Shown piece by piece: positions 8,186-19,723 of a stretch of DNA of 64,000 nt. Position 1 is the first letter of the stretch. The number at the start of each line of letters is the position of its first letter. The notes below the pieces were generated by a model. The model was not told the DNA's origin, ran no database searches, and saw nothing but the letters and a program-made list of their open reading frames with translations. The DNA lies in the NCBI GenBank assembly GCA_026122205.1, contig JANCYU010000027.1, positions 221,862 through 285,861 of the forward strand, read 5' to 3'. Made by a program: the position numbers and the translations under genes. Source of the stretch: Galdieria yellowstonensis. Lineage: Eukaryota > Rhodophyta > Bangiophyceae > Galdieriales > Galdieriaceae.

Positions 8186-10213
8186 ATGAAGCGATTGTCG
8201 TTGTGGAGCCGTCGTTTGTTTTCCACTCGTTGGATAGGGCAAACTACGTATGCAGACGCCAAGAGTATTTGGAAACGTGGTATTTACTCAAAGTTTGTTT
8301 ATGGGACTATTCCTGCTACAGCTAATAATAATGTTTTATTGTCAAAAGCATATACCAGAGCGTTTCCCAGTCGTAGGTATTCTACGTTGTCGGCCAGTAC
8401 AACGGAGGACGCAAATACGGAACAATTAGACAGTCTTCCTATTCGTGAAGAAACGAAAAGTCTTTTGCAAGCTGCAGGTATTACACATTTATTTCCAGTA
8501 CAACAAAAATGCTGGAACCCAATTTGGCAAGGGAAAGACATCGTAGTTCGTTCACAAACTGGCACGGGAAAGACGTTGGCATATGCACTGCCTTTGATGG
8601 AGAAAGTTCATTCGGGTCATTTGAAGATGCATCCAGAGACTGAAGGCTCTCCAGTTATTTTGGTACTTGTTCCTACTAGAGAATTAGCTAAGCAGGTTTA
8701 TGAAGAGTTTGGCAAGCTGGACACAAAGTTATCAGGTGCTTGCATATATGGCGGAGCACCTTATCGACCTCAGGAAGAACAGTTACGACACCATGTGTCC
8801 TATCTCGTAGGTACGCCTGGACGCGTGGCGGATATGATGCGCAGAAATTTGTTGCTTTTGGACTTGGTACAATGTGTTGTACTGGATGAAGCGGATAGAA
8901 TGTTGGAAATTGGATTTGCAAGTGAACTGGAGCAAATATTATCCGCAGTTTCAGTGGATAGACAGACGTTATTATTTTCGGCAACGTTGCCTGCTTGGGT
9001 GAAACAACAATCTACTGAAAATATGAAACAACCGATATTCATCGATTTGGTAGGAGATAATAGAGAATCAAAGATACCAAAAGGTGTAAAGCACTATGCC
9101 ATTGCTGTTCCTCCGTATGCAAAAGAAGCTGTAGTTGGCGATATATTGACCGTCTATGGTGGAGAAAAGTGTATCGTATTTACGCATACCAAAAGAGAAG
9201 CGGACTTGCTTGGTTCTTCCGAGTACATACGCGATGAGGCCACGGTTATTCATGGAGATATTCCACAAGAAGGAAGAGAATTGGCTATCCACGGTTTTCG
9301 TAAAGGCAAGTTTCGGAACTTGATTGCGACGGATGTTGCTGCTAGAGGAATCGATATACCCAACGTAGATTTTGTTCTTATGACATATACTCCCAATCCT
9401 ACTCCAGAAAGTATCGATATGTACGTTCATCGATCAGGTAGAACCGGCAGAGCTGGAAAAAATGGGAAAAGTATGTTGATATACTCACAAGAGGAGAAGG
9501 ACAAGCTAGTCAAGTTGGAAAGAGCTCTTGGGATCCGCTTTGAAAGGTTGCAACCCCCATCGACGGAGCAGTTGTTGGCAGCATCGTTGGAACGTTCGTG
9601 GAACAAGATACTTAGTACCCCGGAAGCCCTGATTTCTCAAGTTTCTCCTCTTATCAACGACAAGATAAATAACATGCCTGGAGAAAAGGATTCCCCACAT
9701 GGTTTGTCCCCTACTCGGAACCTCTTCCATATGCTCTCGGATGAAACCAATTCTGAGAAAAGGTTGCAACTTTTATTGGCAGCAGCTATGGCTCGACTTG
9801 GAGGTTTCCATTCCACGCTACAGCACAGGTCCTTGTTGACTGGGAAACATGGGTTTGTCACTTTCCATATGGAAGACAAGCGACCAGAAGGCAAAAGAAG
9901 AGGTTTTGGTTTTCATTTCCTTCGTCGCATTCTATCTGAGTCGTTTTCCGAGTGGATAGAGGATGGAGAAGAGATTTCAAAGATAGTTGTGTATCCCAGC
10001 GGTATGGAGGCGTTGTTTGATGTTTCAGAAAAAATTGCTTCGTCTTTAATGCAACACGGTTTAGCTGGAAAGAGTGCTTTTCAAGTAAAGCCAGTGAATC
10101 AATTAACCGAAGAGATGATCCAAGCCATGGAAGCAGCAGAAAGTCGCAAGTCATCGTCGACGGTTTCCAAAACCAAGCACTCGGATACCTCTAAGAGATA
10201 TCGAAATCACTAA
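8186..10213 (+). CDS. DEAD-box RNA helicase with GUCT domain, organelle-targeted (RH3-like)
   Basis: Single exon, 675 residues. All core helicase motifs are visible: Q-motif region, SQTGTGKT (I), PTRELA (Ia), TPGR (Ib), VLDEADRM (II), SATLP (III), HGDIPQ (IV), ATDVAARGID (V) and HRSGRTGRAG (VI). After the helicase core (about residue 450) a C-terminal segment carries HRSLLTGKHGFVTFHM, the start of the GUCT domain found in nucleolar Gu and in plant chloroplast RH3 proteins. The N-terminus (MKRLSLWSRRLFSTRW..., then RRYSTLSAS) is Arg/Ser-rich and acid-poor, a typical organelle targeting peptide. The likely role is rRNA or group II intron processing in plastid or mitochondrion. It starts 58 bases after the Nup43-like gene on the same strand. 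Confidence 0.9.
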   Translation: MKRLSLWSRRLFSTRWIGQTTYADAKSIWKRGIYSKFVYGTIPATANNNVLLSKAYTRAFPSRRYSTLSASTTEDANTEQLDSLPIREETKSLLQAAGITHLFPVQQKCWNPIWQGKDIVVRSQTGTGKTLAYALPLMEKVHSGHLKMHPETEGSPVILVLVPTRELAKQVYEEFGKLDTKLSGACIYGGAPYRPQEEQLRHHVSYLVGTPGRVADMMRRNLLLLDLVQCVVLDEADRMLEIGFASELEQILSAVSVDRQTLLFSATLPAWVKQQSTENMKQPIFIDLVGDNRESKIPKGVKHYAIAVPPYAKEAVVGDILTVYGGEKCIVFTHTKREADLLGSSEYIRDEATVIHGDIPQEGRELAIHGFRKGKFRNLIATDVAARGIDIPNVDFVLMTYTPNPTPESIDMYVHRSGRTGRAGKNGKSMLIYSQEEKDKLVKLERALGIRFERLQPPSTEQLLAASLERSWNKILSTPEALISQVSPLINDKINNMPGEKDSPHGLSPTRNLFHMLSDETNSEKRLQLLLAAAMARLGGFHSTLQHRSLLTGKHGFVTFHMEDKRPEGKRRGFGFHFLRRILSESFSEWIEDGEEISKIVVYPSGMEALFDVSEKIASSLMQHGLAGKSAFQVKPVNQLTEEMIQAMEAAESRKSSSTVSKTKHSDTSKRYRNH

Positions 10214-10352
10214 ATATGAGGTCGGTTTTGGATGTAGATGATAGTATATCCATCGTGTTAGGTGTTGCGATGTGCAGAGGATAGCTATAGGTTCCGACGC
10301 ATATATATATAAATTTTGTATTTTCCCAAGCAACGTACCCGCTCGAGGATGT

Positions 10353-10364
10353 GGCCCGCCAAAA
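10353..10364. promoter_or_regulatory. E2F-like site upstream of EXO1
   Basis: GGCCCGCCAAAA lies about 180 bases before the EXO1 start, and a second partial site (GCAAATGGCGC) is at about 10453-10463. CCCGCCAAA is the classical E2F core, and EXO1 is an S-phase gene in other eukaryotes. Confidence 0.45.
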
Positions 10365-10544
10365 TGCGTTGTTCTCGCAATGTTTTTGGTCTCTTTGGGG
10401 ATGATCAATAAAATGCTTGAAGAGGGCGGGTTTTGATTTGAAAATAAAAATTGCAAATGGCGCTGGTTGTTTTGGGCTAGCTCTGCGGCTTGACATCGTT
10501 GGGGTGGTTGTAGTAGCAAAACTCCAACACTTGCCATATATTTC

Positions 10545-12210
10545 ATGGGAATACAAGGTCTTTTACCTGTTTTGCGTCCTATATCGTACGTAACTATCGT
10601 GTTGATTTTTTCCATTCCAAAACTCAGTCATATGCAGAGAAGCCATTCATATCAAGTTATTTGCTAGGAAGAGGGTAGGTATAGATGGATACAGCTGGTT
10701 ACACAAGGGTGCGTTTGGATGTGCTTTAGAGCTCTGTACAGGAGTGCCCACTTCCAGGTAATATCGACACGAGGGAATATTATCATTGCAGCGTATTCCG
10801 ACACACCTATTCCTAGATATTTGGATTATTTTATAGAAAGGATAAAGATGCTACTATACTATGATGTGGTTCCTGTGGTAGTATTTGATGGTGCTAGGTT
10901 ACCTATGAAGAGTGAGACGGAAGCTACGAGACGAGAGTCGAGGGAAATGTATCTAGAAAAAGGAAACAAATTGTTGAAAGAAAACCATCAGTCACATGCA
11001 GTAGAATGTTTTCAAAGAGCTGTGAATATTACTCCTATGATGGCACACAAAGTATCGCAAGTAGGAATCGTTCGTCTTGCACATTTATCATACCTTGTTT
11101 GTGACCATTCTTCTTGTTTCTTTCCAGGTTTTAATGACAATGGGAATCGATGTCATCGTAGCACCTTATGAAGCGGACGCACAACTCGCATGGTTTTGTT
11201 TTCAAAATGAAATAGATGCCGTCATCACGGAAGATTCCGATTTGATAGCTTACGGCGTAAACAGAATCATCTACAAAATGGGTCGTTCTGGAGACGGATT
11301 CCTCATTTCTCGAAAGAATTTGGGTGCTGTAGAAGGACTTGCCTTGTCCCATTTCACACAGGATATGTTGCAACTTATGAGTATCATTGCTGGTTGTGAT
11401 TTCTTCCCCGGAGTCCGCGGATTGGGCATTAAAAAAGCACATGAAATGGTGAAACGATATCGAACTTTGGATCGTGTGTTTTGGCACCTCAGAAATAATC
11501 CCAAGTTTCAAGTAGAGCAACAAGACTTTGAGAAGATGGCCAAAGCACTGTTGACATTTAAGTATCAACGCGTTTATGACCATCGTTGCAAAAAACTCGC
11601 CTATCTCACTCCACTTTTGGAGAGTGATCCTTTGGTGCATTCGATGATGAAAGTGGATCCCAATCTAAGCTTTCTTGGACCGCTCATACCGAATGAAATT
11701 GTGGAAGGAATTGCATTGGGAAGATTGCATCCTTGTACTTGGGAAAGTATGGAAGAGAATGATGGATGCAATCCTAGAGTCAAGTCTTCAAGAACATGGA
11801 CAAGTAGCAAAAACCTCTCCACCAATTCTCCCAACAGCAAAACAAATTGCTGCTCTCGTATTCGTATATTAGACTTTTTCCAAAAGCCCAAAAATTCAGC
11901 CAGTCTTACAAGCATTGTCACGTCTCCATGGATGAGTGTGATGCCAGTAGGAGGAGGAGGAGGAGGAGGCAGTAAAAGGAAAACGGAGCAAAGGGAGCAT
12001 GTTCAGGATGAAAACAAAGCACCTGCACATTCTGTTGGTATGGATAGCAAGAGTCCTCCCAAAAAGTGCAAAAAGGAGCACTTGGAAAGAAATGTCTTAC
12101 AACCCAAAACAAATATCGTCCATCGACTGTGGTCGGAAAGAAATGTCGATCTCCTCGATGCGTTTTGTTATCGTCCGAAAGAGGAAAATGTACCGATCGA
12201 TGGTCGATGA
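10545..12210 (+). CDS. EXO1: Exonuclease 1 (XPG/Rad2 family)
   Basis: Four exons (10545-10585, 10638-10757, 10817-11060, 11128-12210) with introns of 52, 59 and 67 nt; all junctions keep frame and give 495 residues. The start MGIQGLLP is the Rad2-family N-region, and GYSWLHKGAFGCALEL is diagnostic of EXO1 over FEN1. The acidic active site is in VAPYEADAQLAW and ITEDSDLIAYG, with the H2TH region SGCDF-like (AGCDFFPGVRGLGIKKAHEM). The nuclease core ends near residue 330; the tail is basic and low-complexity with a G6 run. RIRILDFF in the tail resembles a PCNA-binding PIP box with Arg replacing the usual Gln. EXO1 performs 5'-3' resection in mismatch repair and recombination. The stop codon overlaps or nearly touches the next gene. 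Confidence 0.93.
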
Positions 12211-12224
12211 GAGCGTGCAACACG

Positions 12225-13496
12225 ATGATTGGCGGTTTTGTGGTGTGGGTGGGAGGTACTCGAGTGAATTTGGGCCACTTGCGTCATTCTTCTGTATATC
12301 CTCATAAAGCCACCAACGCTATTCAAACATCCTTTCCTTGTTCATTGTCGCATATTCACTTGAGACACAAACGTCGGAACCCTATTGCACCACGGTGGAG
12401 GAGCCAACAGAACGAAGCAACCGATGATACAGACGCCACATCCTCCACCAGCCAAGACGACGCTTCGAAGAAAAAGTATCAATTGCCTCGTTTAACCGTG
12501 GAATCTGAACACTATGAACAACTATCCGCCATAGCAGAACAACAAGGTGTCCCTGTTTCTGCTTTAGCCGATACAGTATTATCCGAATATTTACAAGAGA
12601 TGGAAAGAGGACTATTCGGTAAAGCTGGTCGTACAAGCGTATCATTTATCTCACCAGAAGAAAGAAATTATGACGCGGTGTTGTTCGACATGGACGGTGT
12701 CTTATGTGACTCGGAAATTCTCAGTCGTCTCGCAGCCGCCACTATGTTTGCGCAATGCTACAACGTGCGGGTGAAACCTGAGCACTTTGCAGCGTTCACT
12801 GGTCAAGGAGAAGAAAAATTTCTTAGCGGAGTGGCTCACATGTACAACGTCCCCAACTTTGATCCGGTCGTCGCCAAGGAGCGATTTTTCGATATCTACA
12901 TTTCCCAATATGCGTTGAGTGGCAAGTTGAGTACGTACCCGGGAGTAAAGGATTTGATAGCAATCTGCAAAAAAGTTGGTTTATTGGTTGCCGTTGCCTC
13001 TAGTGCAGATAGAATCAAAGTTCGGGCCAACTTGTTGGGTATTGGCTTGGATGAACAAATATTCGATTATATCGTCGAAAGCGATCAGATTGCACGAAAG
13101 AAACCACATCCTGGTAAGCTTGCTTGCATGCCCCCGATTGTTGTTTCTAGGAATAAAATGTTTGACTCGTATAGATATCTTTTTACAAGCTGCCAAGGGT
13201 TTGGGAGTGGATCCACGCAGATGTGTGGTCATCGAAGATGCCGTTGCTGGGGTTGAAGCAGCCAAGAGTGCAGGTATCGTCTGGTTGATTTCGTTGCCTG
13301 GATAATCGGTTATGGATGATTAGGAATGAGATGTATTGCAGTAACTACAAGTTTATCGGCAGATCATTTCCAATCGGTGAGTCCTGATGTGATCAAAGAA
13401 CATCCGGGAGTCATTACGATTGCCGATATTTTGGGGTTTGAGAATTTACAGGGATCTTGTAATGACGACGACGACGAGGACGAAAAACAACAATAA
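12225..13496 (+). CDS. HAD-superfamily hydrolase related to the HAD domain of SOQ1, plastid type
   Basis: Three exons (12225-13113, 13175-13273, 13324-13496) with introns of 61 and 50 nt, both phase 1; 386 residues. HAD motifs: FDMDGVLCDSE (nucleophile Asp and general acid Asp), AVASSADRIKVRANL (motif II region), ARKKPHPDIFL (Lys) and CVVIEDAVAGVEAAKSAGM (motif IV). The pattern matches the N-terminal HAD domain of plant SOQ1, a thylakoid protein limiting non-photochemical quenching. SOQ1's thioredoxin-like and NHL-propeller parts are absent. The N-terminal ~80 residues look like a transit peptide, and the C-terminus ends in an Asp/Glu run. An in-frame ATG at 12207 would overlap the EXO1 stop (ATGA); even with 12225 the gap is 14 bases. 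Confidence 0.85.
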
Positions 13497-13604
13497 ATGG
13501 GTTGCGGGTAAAAAAAAGAAGACGGGCTATATATCTATCTATCTCCATTGGTTGGCAGTCATCGCAATATCCACAGCACACACAATACATACAACAGCGT
13601 CTCT

Positions 13605-15956
13605 TTACCAAAGACTTGGTTCCTCGGCTTTTGTCGACTGTTTCAATAGCAACGCATCGAGACACCGTCTGATGAACAACCACCCTTGTTGTTCCAACAC
13701 CGGATGATACGATTCGGTCCACTCCAATATGCAACTCAACAAAAGTTTGGTGGATAACCTCGGTTGATAACCTGTCACTTGGGTGCTTTGAGTCCTGGTT
13801 TCTTGGTACCGTGACGATAGTTGTTTCTTGCTTCGTTTCCACAGTGCACGTTGCGTCTCTTCCGGCAGATATCGTTTGCATAAAACGCTTTTCACACACT
13901 CCGCCAACAAAGCATCTTTCCCTAGACGTACAACACTATATTCGGGAGCAAAACGACAAAACGTTGCTGCCAATCGCATGAGCACTAGAAAACAATGCGC
14001 TTCCCATACCGTTGTTGGCGAGACTTGTCTGCCGCAAATAAACTTTTGAAAGCTCGACTTGATAAACGAAATAATCGGTACATCGGATGCCGTCAATGCT
14101 GGATGACAGCCGATGAACGAAACAAGCAACTCGCACACGAATACAAACAGTCCACTCCAATTCGCACCGCAATCCAAAACCACTTGCAAACAAGCTTCCA
14201 TCTCGGTCAAGGATAACGAGCGTGCACCTAACCGACACAAAAAACAATAAGCTTCATAAGCAGAACAGCAACAACAATCATAATGGATAGACTCCGTTGC
14301 AAAGACATGATCAAGGAGGTCACTCGAGTCATTACCAGTCTCCGACTTGTTCTCACAAGATATCTTCAAAGAACCCAGGATGGTCTCCTCTGAGGATTCT
14401 TGTTCGGTAGCCGACAAGCAAATAGTGGCTTCTTCAAAACATTGTCTTCTCAACTGCGTTAGCTGGTCCACAATAGCTCGACATTCGAAGAGATGTGCAA
14501 AGGAGATGAGCTCGTCGAGTTTTCGTTGCATCTCATGCATCGCGGTGTCAGATATCCTTCTCCGCTGAACAGTATATCGAAAAACATGCATACATAGCAT
14601 TCGAGTAACTGCATGAGTTCCAGTGATATGAAAGAATAGATATTCTATCGCTGTCCTGATATTCGTAAAAGAACAACTTGACGCATCTTCCAAGAGCAAT
14701 ATCAAGGTTGTTACGAGGCGGTATCTTTGCGTGCTATTACTTAACACCGCCTTGCACTCTCCCAATGAATGTCTTCACCTGCTATAAGTAAAATATAAAA
14801 GGATGACAGATTGGCTTACCTTTGAATCCGCATTAAGCAAAGGTGAAAAAGCATAGATAGAGAAAGTTGTATGCTTTGCTCTGTCTCTGGAAAATGAGAG
14901 AGGTGATATCTTAGAATATTTGCCACAGGAACCATGGACTCTACTAGCATGTTACACCAGTCTTCTTCTTTCGGGTCAACTGAATCCAGAAAAGCTTTGC
15001 CAAACAGGCAAGGATTTTTCACGAGAGAAATAGCAATCAATTGAGTCAATGGACTGGAAATTTTCTCAACAATATTCATTCCGTTGTCTTGGCAGTTGTA
15101 AGAATCCTTGTGGCAGACCATTGCCTGTGATATTCATTCTTAATAACCAAAGAGACCTCCATTTAGAAGCAAACCTTACTTGGCTCCATGCATCCATCAA
15201 ATGTGGCAGTATTTTAGGATCTAAAAATACATCGAGTGACTGAAAGAAAGAGCGCGTAAAAATGATCTACTTGTACCGGCAACTATCAGAGACTTACCAA
15301 ATCTATCAGGTCTTGCAACAACTTGGACACAAAAAGGGTTATCTTGGAGACAGACGAATGGTTGGTGGACATCTTTCATTCACGCTTTTCAAACAAAGTC
15401 ATGTATATATATGCTGAAAGGACACTTACGACTTCCCAACTGCCAAGTGTTTCTCTTATTATTTGAAGAATACTAAGACACACCTAGACACAGTTTCAAA
15501 TCAAAATGAATACTCGGAAATTGGAGTACTTACATTCTCTAATAATCTGTCTTCAAGTGTATTCGACTGCACTGTTTTTGCAGTTTCCATCAGCATCTAA
15601 GTGTCCTCATCTGCAAATATTCAGGTTTTCTAATATCGTCTTACCGTCCAACATACGACACCAATATTTATTTCCTTTTTCCAAAAGTCATTGGCAAGCT
15701 CATGAAGCTTTTCAAGAGTATAGTTGAGCGACTCGTATAGTTGGCTTTCTACGGTTGCCACTCCCTCCAGTCTGTTTCTCAAGAAAGCTCCGTAGCTTTT
15801 CAAAATTTGTCGTATTTTTGGTGACTGTGTTTTCCATTCATCATTGTTTTGAAAGTTGTTTTGCAAATTTACACAACACTGCGCAAGGTTTTCCAAGCAC
15901 TCCAGAGTACTTGGCTCCTCTGCAAGTTGTGTTTCCAACCATCGCCAATGTTCCAT
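13605..15956 (-). CDS. Unknown alpha-helical protein, 7 exons
   Basis: On the minus strand, exons at 15956-15645, 15596-15534, 15483-15430, 15372-15298, 15239-15180, 15124-14820 and 14772-13605 join in frame across introns of 47-58 nt, giving 678 residues. That phase consistency strongly supports a real gene. I do not recognise the family. The protein looks almost wholly helical, rich in Leu, Cys and Glu, with pieces suggestive of HEAT/ARM-like helical pairs; no catalytic motif or membrane segment is obvious. A perfect E2F-like site (TTTGGGCGCCAAAAA) lies about 20 bases before the start, so a cell-cycle, replication or repair role is a guess worth testing. It ends about 110 bases from the convergent HAD gene. 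Confidence 0.75.
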
Positions 15957-15973
15957 CGGTACAAAAATTTGGA

Positions 15974-15988
15974 TTTGGGCGCCAAAAA
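15974..15988. promoter_or_regulatory. E2F-like palindrome before the 7-exon gene
   Basis: TTTGGGCGCCAAAAA lies about 20 bases upstream of the start codon at 15956 and fits the palindromic E2F consensus. Confidence 0.5.
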
Positions 15989-16067
15989 CGAAATCCAATT
16001 TTTGGCGGTTTTTGGACGAAAGAAAAAATGCTCGTTGCGGAAATTTTCGGAGATTTTTTATGTTGGG

Positions 16068-17687
16068 TTATAATATCGACCTGGAACGTAGAGCATCTAC
16101 AATTCTATCCATATTTGCTGGAATACGTATAACTGGATTTGCATATAGACTACGACATTGGTGAAGTTTACCTTCATGATAGAGTGTCTTTGACTCTGTA
16201 AACTTGAGGCCATGAGCTGTGGAAATGACCACCGTCCTATCATCGTGTTGGATCAAACCTTGGTCACGAAGCTTTGCCAAAACTGCAAGAGCAACGCCGG
16301 TATGCGGGCAGTTGAACATTCCTGTTCTGTCTGCTCTGGCAGCGACATCCATCAACTCTTCTTCCGTTGCCTCGCCAACCACACCGTCGGTGTCTTTCAG
16401 CGCTCGAATAGCTCGCTGAATGGAGACAGGATCTCCAATCTGTATGGCGGAAGCTAATGTCTTTTCGGCCTTTACTGGAGAATAACTCTTCCATCCACTC
16501 TAGAAACTTGACATCAGAAAAGCCAGGAAATTAGAAACAACGACACAAACCATATATGCACGATACAAAGGATTTGCATTGTGTGCTTGGGCAACTGCTA
16601 ACCTTGGAATCCTATCAACTAAACCCAACTCTTGTAACATTTTGAATCCTTTGTAGAAAGCATAAACATTTCCCAAATTGCCACCAGGAACTACCACCCA
16701 ATCAGGAACTTGCCAATCAAACTGCTGTGCAATTTCGATAGCCACCGTCTTCTGGCCCTCTAATCTCAAGGAATTCATAGAATTCGCCAAATAGATAGGA
16801 AACTCGCTCGTGACTTGTTGAACGACTTTCATGCATCCATCAAAGTCAGTGTCCAACGACAACACTACGCTGCCATTGGCAATAGGTTGGACGAGTTGAG
16901 CAACCGAAATCTTATCCGCGGGTAAAAATACAATCGAAGGAATTCCTGCAGCTGCACAATAAGCGGAAAGCGCTGCGGAAGTGTCTCCTGTAGAAGCACA
17001 GCCAACTGCGGATATATTTGCTCCTTTACGTATCATATGCTTTACCTGAGATACAAGAACAGTCATTCCCAAGTCTTTAAAGGAACCACTATGACTGTTT
17101 CCGCACTGTTTCACCCACAAGTCAGTCATGCCCAGTTCTTTACCAAATCTTTCTGCCCACAGCAAGTTAGTATTTCCCTCAAATGTGGAAACAACATCGT
17201 CGTCATCAATAGACGGAAGAACCCACTCCTTCTTCGACCAAACACCTGAACCATAGGGATAAACCGTTCTACCGCTGCGACGATCAAAAAGATCCTTCCA
17301 CTCTTCCGCCGATACTTGTGAAAGAGCTTTCATATCGTGCTGCACCTCCAATAAGCCGCCTTTCTTTGCTCGATAAACGACTTGATTCAAGTCATATTCG
17401 GAATCATCGTCCTCGTCAAAAGCCACATACTTTGCAGAAAATGTAACTCCTTCAGGCTTATTTACCTGCATAGCTCTCTTCTTCTCTTCATCAGAAAGTT
17501 TCCACCAAGAGGGTGCAATGGTATGTGGAACTGGCCCAGAGGTCCCAAGTTTCCTATCTGGTGTAACTGTCATAAAAACATTTCGAGTACGACCAAAGCC
17601 ACGTTTTGTACGTAATAAGCTGCGACGATTGGTACTGTAGCTCTCCCAAGGCTGCTGAGCTACAAAGCCGACCTTGACAACCTCCAT
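16068..17687 (-). CDS. TS: Threonine synthase, plastid (plant type)
   Basis: Two exons (17687-16551, 16499-16068) split by a 51-nt intron in phase 0; 522 residues, the length of plant threonine synthases. It converts O-phosphohomoserine to threonine with PLP. The PLP lysine is in SHSGSFKDLGMT. STGDTSAALSAYCAAAGI and VVPGGNLGNVYAFYKGFKML are PLP-phosphate and substrate segments. The C-terminal exon contains SAIQIGDPVSIQRAIRAL and FNCPHTGVALAVL, as in Arabidopsis TS. The long N-terminal region before the catalytic domain (residues ~50-150) matches the plant enzyme's S-adenosylmethionine-responsive domain, so activation by SAM is likely. The N-terminal ~45 residues are a plausible transit peptide. 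Confidence 0.95.
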
Positions 17688-18500
17688 ATTCCCTCCTTCA
17701 AACAGGATACCGTTGAAATCTGCTCGAGGATTTTGGATACAATCGAGGATCGCTTAGATATGTCCTGCAAGGTTCGGTTCACATGCTCGTGAAATAGAGA
17801 TACAAGAGCAAGCCATTCAATTTGTATTCGGATCTACAAGCGAAAGAAAAATGACTAGCATAAAAAACAATCGATGGAGTTTACTGCCTACCAAATGACT
17901 TGTTGATAGGACGACAATGGTTCTAAGAGAAAAGGATCCGCATGGAGATGGAGTTTTTAAAGGTTCATTCTTTGTTGCGGTCAACGAAACGCCATCAAAT
18001 TGCACTGTATATGTTTCTGTGTCGGCTTTGGTTGCAATAGACGGAAAGAAAGACTAGCGCAGAGGAACATTATTATAAAACATTTTCATTCATATTCACA
18101 AGGGACATCCAACTATTGCGTCTTATGATAAAGCAACATGTTGCATCCATGCACTTTGTAACAGCTTCTCTAAAGTTTAAAAACTCTCTCTTTGGCGCTT
18201 TTTAATAAAGGAGGAATCAATGTAGGTACAGTAAACGACACCCAATACTTTCTGCTGTTCTTCAAACCAAAATTGGCACCTGGCAATCTAATCAATCGTC
18301 AACCCATCGATTGCCGCTCGTAACTGTCGAATGGTAAGTTTGATAGTGCTGAAACTATATCAGGTTATTTAATCTAGCGATTATTCGTCCAAGGGATGCA
18401 TTTAAGGCTATTTGTGGTCTATCGTTTTTCTTCTTGCGATTTGCTTCTTGCAAGAATTCAGTGGGTATGCAGTTGCATGTTGTGATAACTAGAGGGGGAT
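17688..18500. other. Gene-free upstream region of threonine synthase
   Basis: I see no convincing gene. An E2F-like half site (TTTGGCGC) lies near 18192. Part may be leader or promoter of threonine synthase. Confidence 0.4.
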
Positions 18501-19640
18501 AAACCATTACTATTGTAGCCTGTTTAAATTGCTTGGACCTAAGAGCTACTACTAGTAGTTGGACATTTTCAGAGATCCTAATCTCCGAAGATGAAAATGC
18601 ATAAAATTACATTAAATACTCTGAAAACTACAAACATACAGTTATGTTCTCAGAAATAATTGGGTTGCTGGCTCCAAAACTACCACTTAATGAGTAGGAA
18701 AAAATTTTTTTGGGGACTTAAACGGCAACAATATTGAACATGAAATCTCAGTCCACGAAAAAATGAGCGCAAAAGATGGAGTTTGTGCCATTCCAAGTAA
18801 AGCCATTATAGAAAGAATACAAAGCCAACGTTGAATAGGAGCGCAAATAATTTAAATTTTACTCGAGATACGACTTATTTTAAAGGACAGGAGATAGTGA
18901 GTCTTGTAAATGATCGGAACCTCGAAAAGTACCCTATGCAATTTACAAGAAAAGGGTCAAACGGTTAGCTGCAAATGAAACATAGCCTTAGCTACAAGTT
19001 TATAATTTTAAACGATTAGAACTAATTTCAAGTATAAAATACCAATACATTAAACCTGTGTATAAACATTTTCAAAGACGAAACAATTTGCTTGAAAATA
19101 TAAATCCTCTTAATTTTTTATCCTAAACAAAAATTCGTTAATTTTGCTCGCGTTTTAGTTTTTAGAAACCGACGAACTCTAAAACGGACAATGCTAAACT
19201 AAAATTATTAATAATGGCAAGTTTTTAGAAGGAAGGAAAATTTAATTTTTTTCTCTGTTTTTTTAATTCATATCCTAAACCTCGCATTAATAAAATGGCT
19301 CGCAAAGGGTTTTAGGATATTGAGCACACACAGAATTGAGAAATGCTTAACTAAGGCATTGTTAGCACTATTCTTGAAATTGAGTCTGCTTTATTTTGTC
19401 ATGTTTTGTATTGTTTAAACATTTTATCTTTGTAGTTTTTTATGATGTTTTTAGCCCCATTGATAGAGAAATTAATTTTAATTTATCTATCGAAATAATC
19501 CAGAATAAGTGTAGAAAGAGCAGCGAATCGCGTCTTTTTTTGGTTAGTTTAGCAGTGTTTTTGAATCCATTCTTTTCTCTTTTTTGCTTTTAAAAAGGTT
19601 TTCTATGCAAAAATGAAGTTGTAATAGTGTGGATGGAAGA
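18500..19640. other. AT-rich gene-free island
   Basis: Base composition falls sharply; by my count 46 of 180 bases between 18961 and 19140 are G or C (26%). It has long T and A tracts and no coding frame of note. A 10-bp inverted repeat (ATATCCTAAA at 19270-19279, TTTAGGATAT at 19311-19320) lies inside. Possible roles are centromere core, replication origin or matrix attachment region; none can be shown from sequence alone. Confidence 0.5.
19270..19320. repeat. Inverted repeat in the AT-rich island
   Basis: Perfect 10-bp arms (ATATCCTAAA / TTTAGGATAT) are separated by a 31-nt loop. Function unknown; it may be chance in AT-rich DNA. Confidence 0.4.
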
Positions 19641-19723
19641 GATTGTGGAAAAATAATCCTTACAACCAATCGTCACCAATGTTTTATTCTATCATCTCAC
19701 TTTACACAGAAACTATGGGTCTA

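Noticed and set aside
10586..10630. Alternative EXO1 first splice (donor at 10590, acceptor at 10627)
   Set aside because: It breaks the frame; GTACGT at 10586 with the acceptor at 10637 gives the conserved EXO1 N-terminus.
13414..13899. 161-codon minus-strand frame across the HAD/7-exon gene junction
   Set aside because: It overlaps the final exons of two well-supported genes in the wrong frame and has no motifs.
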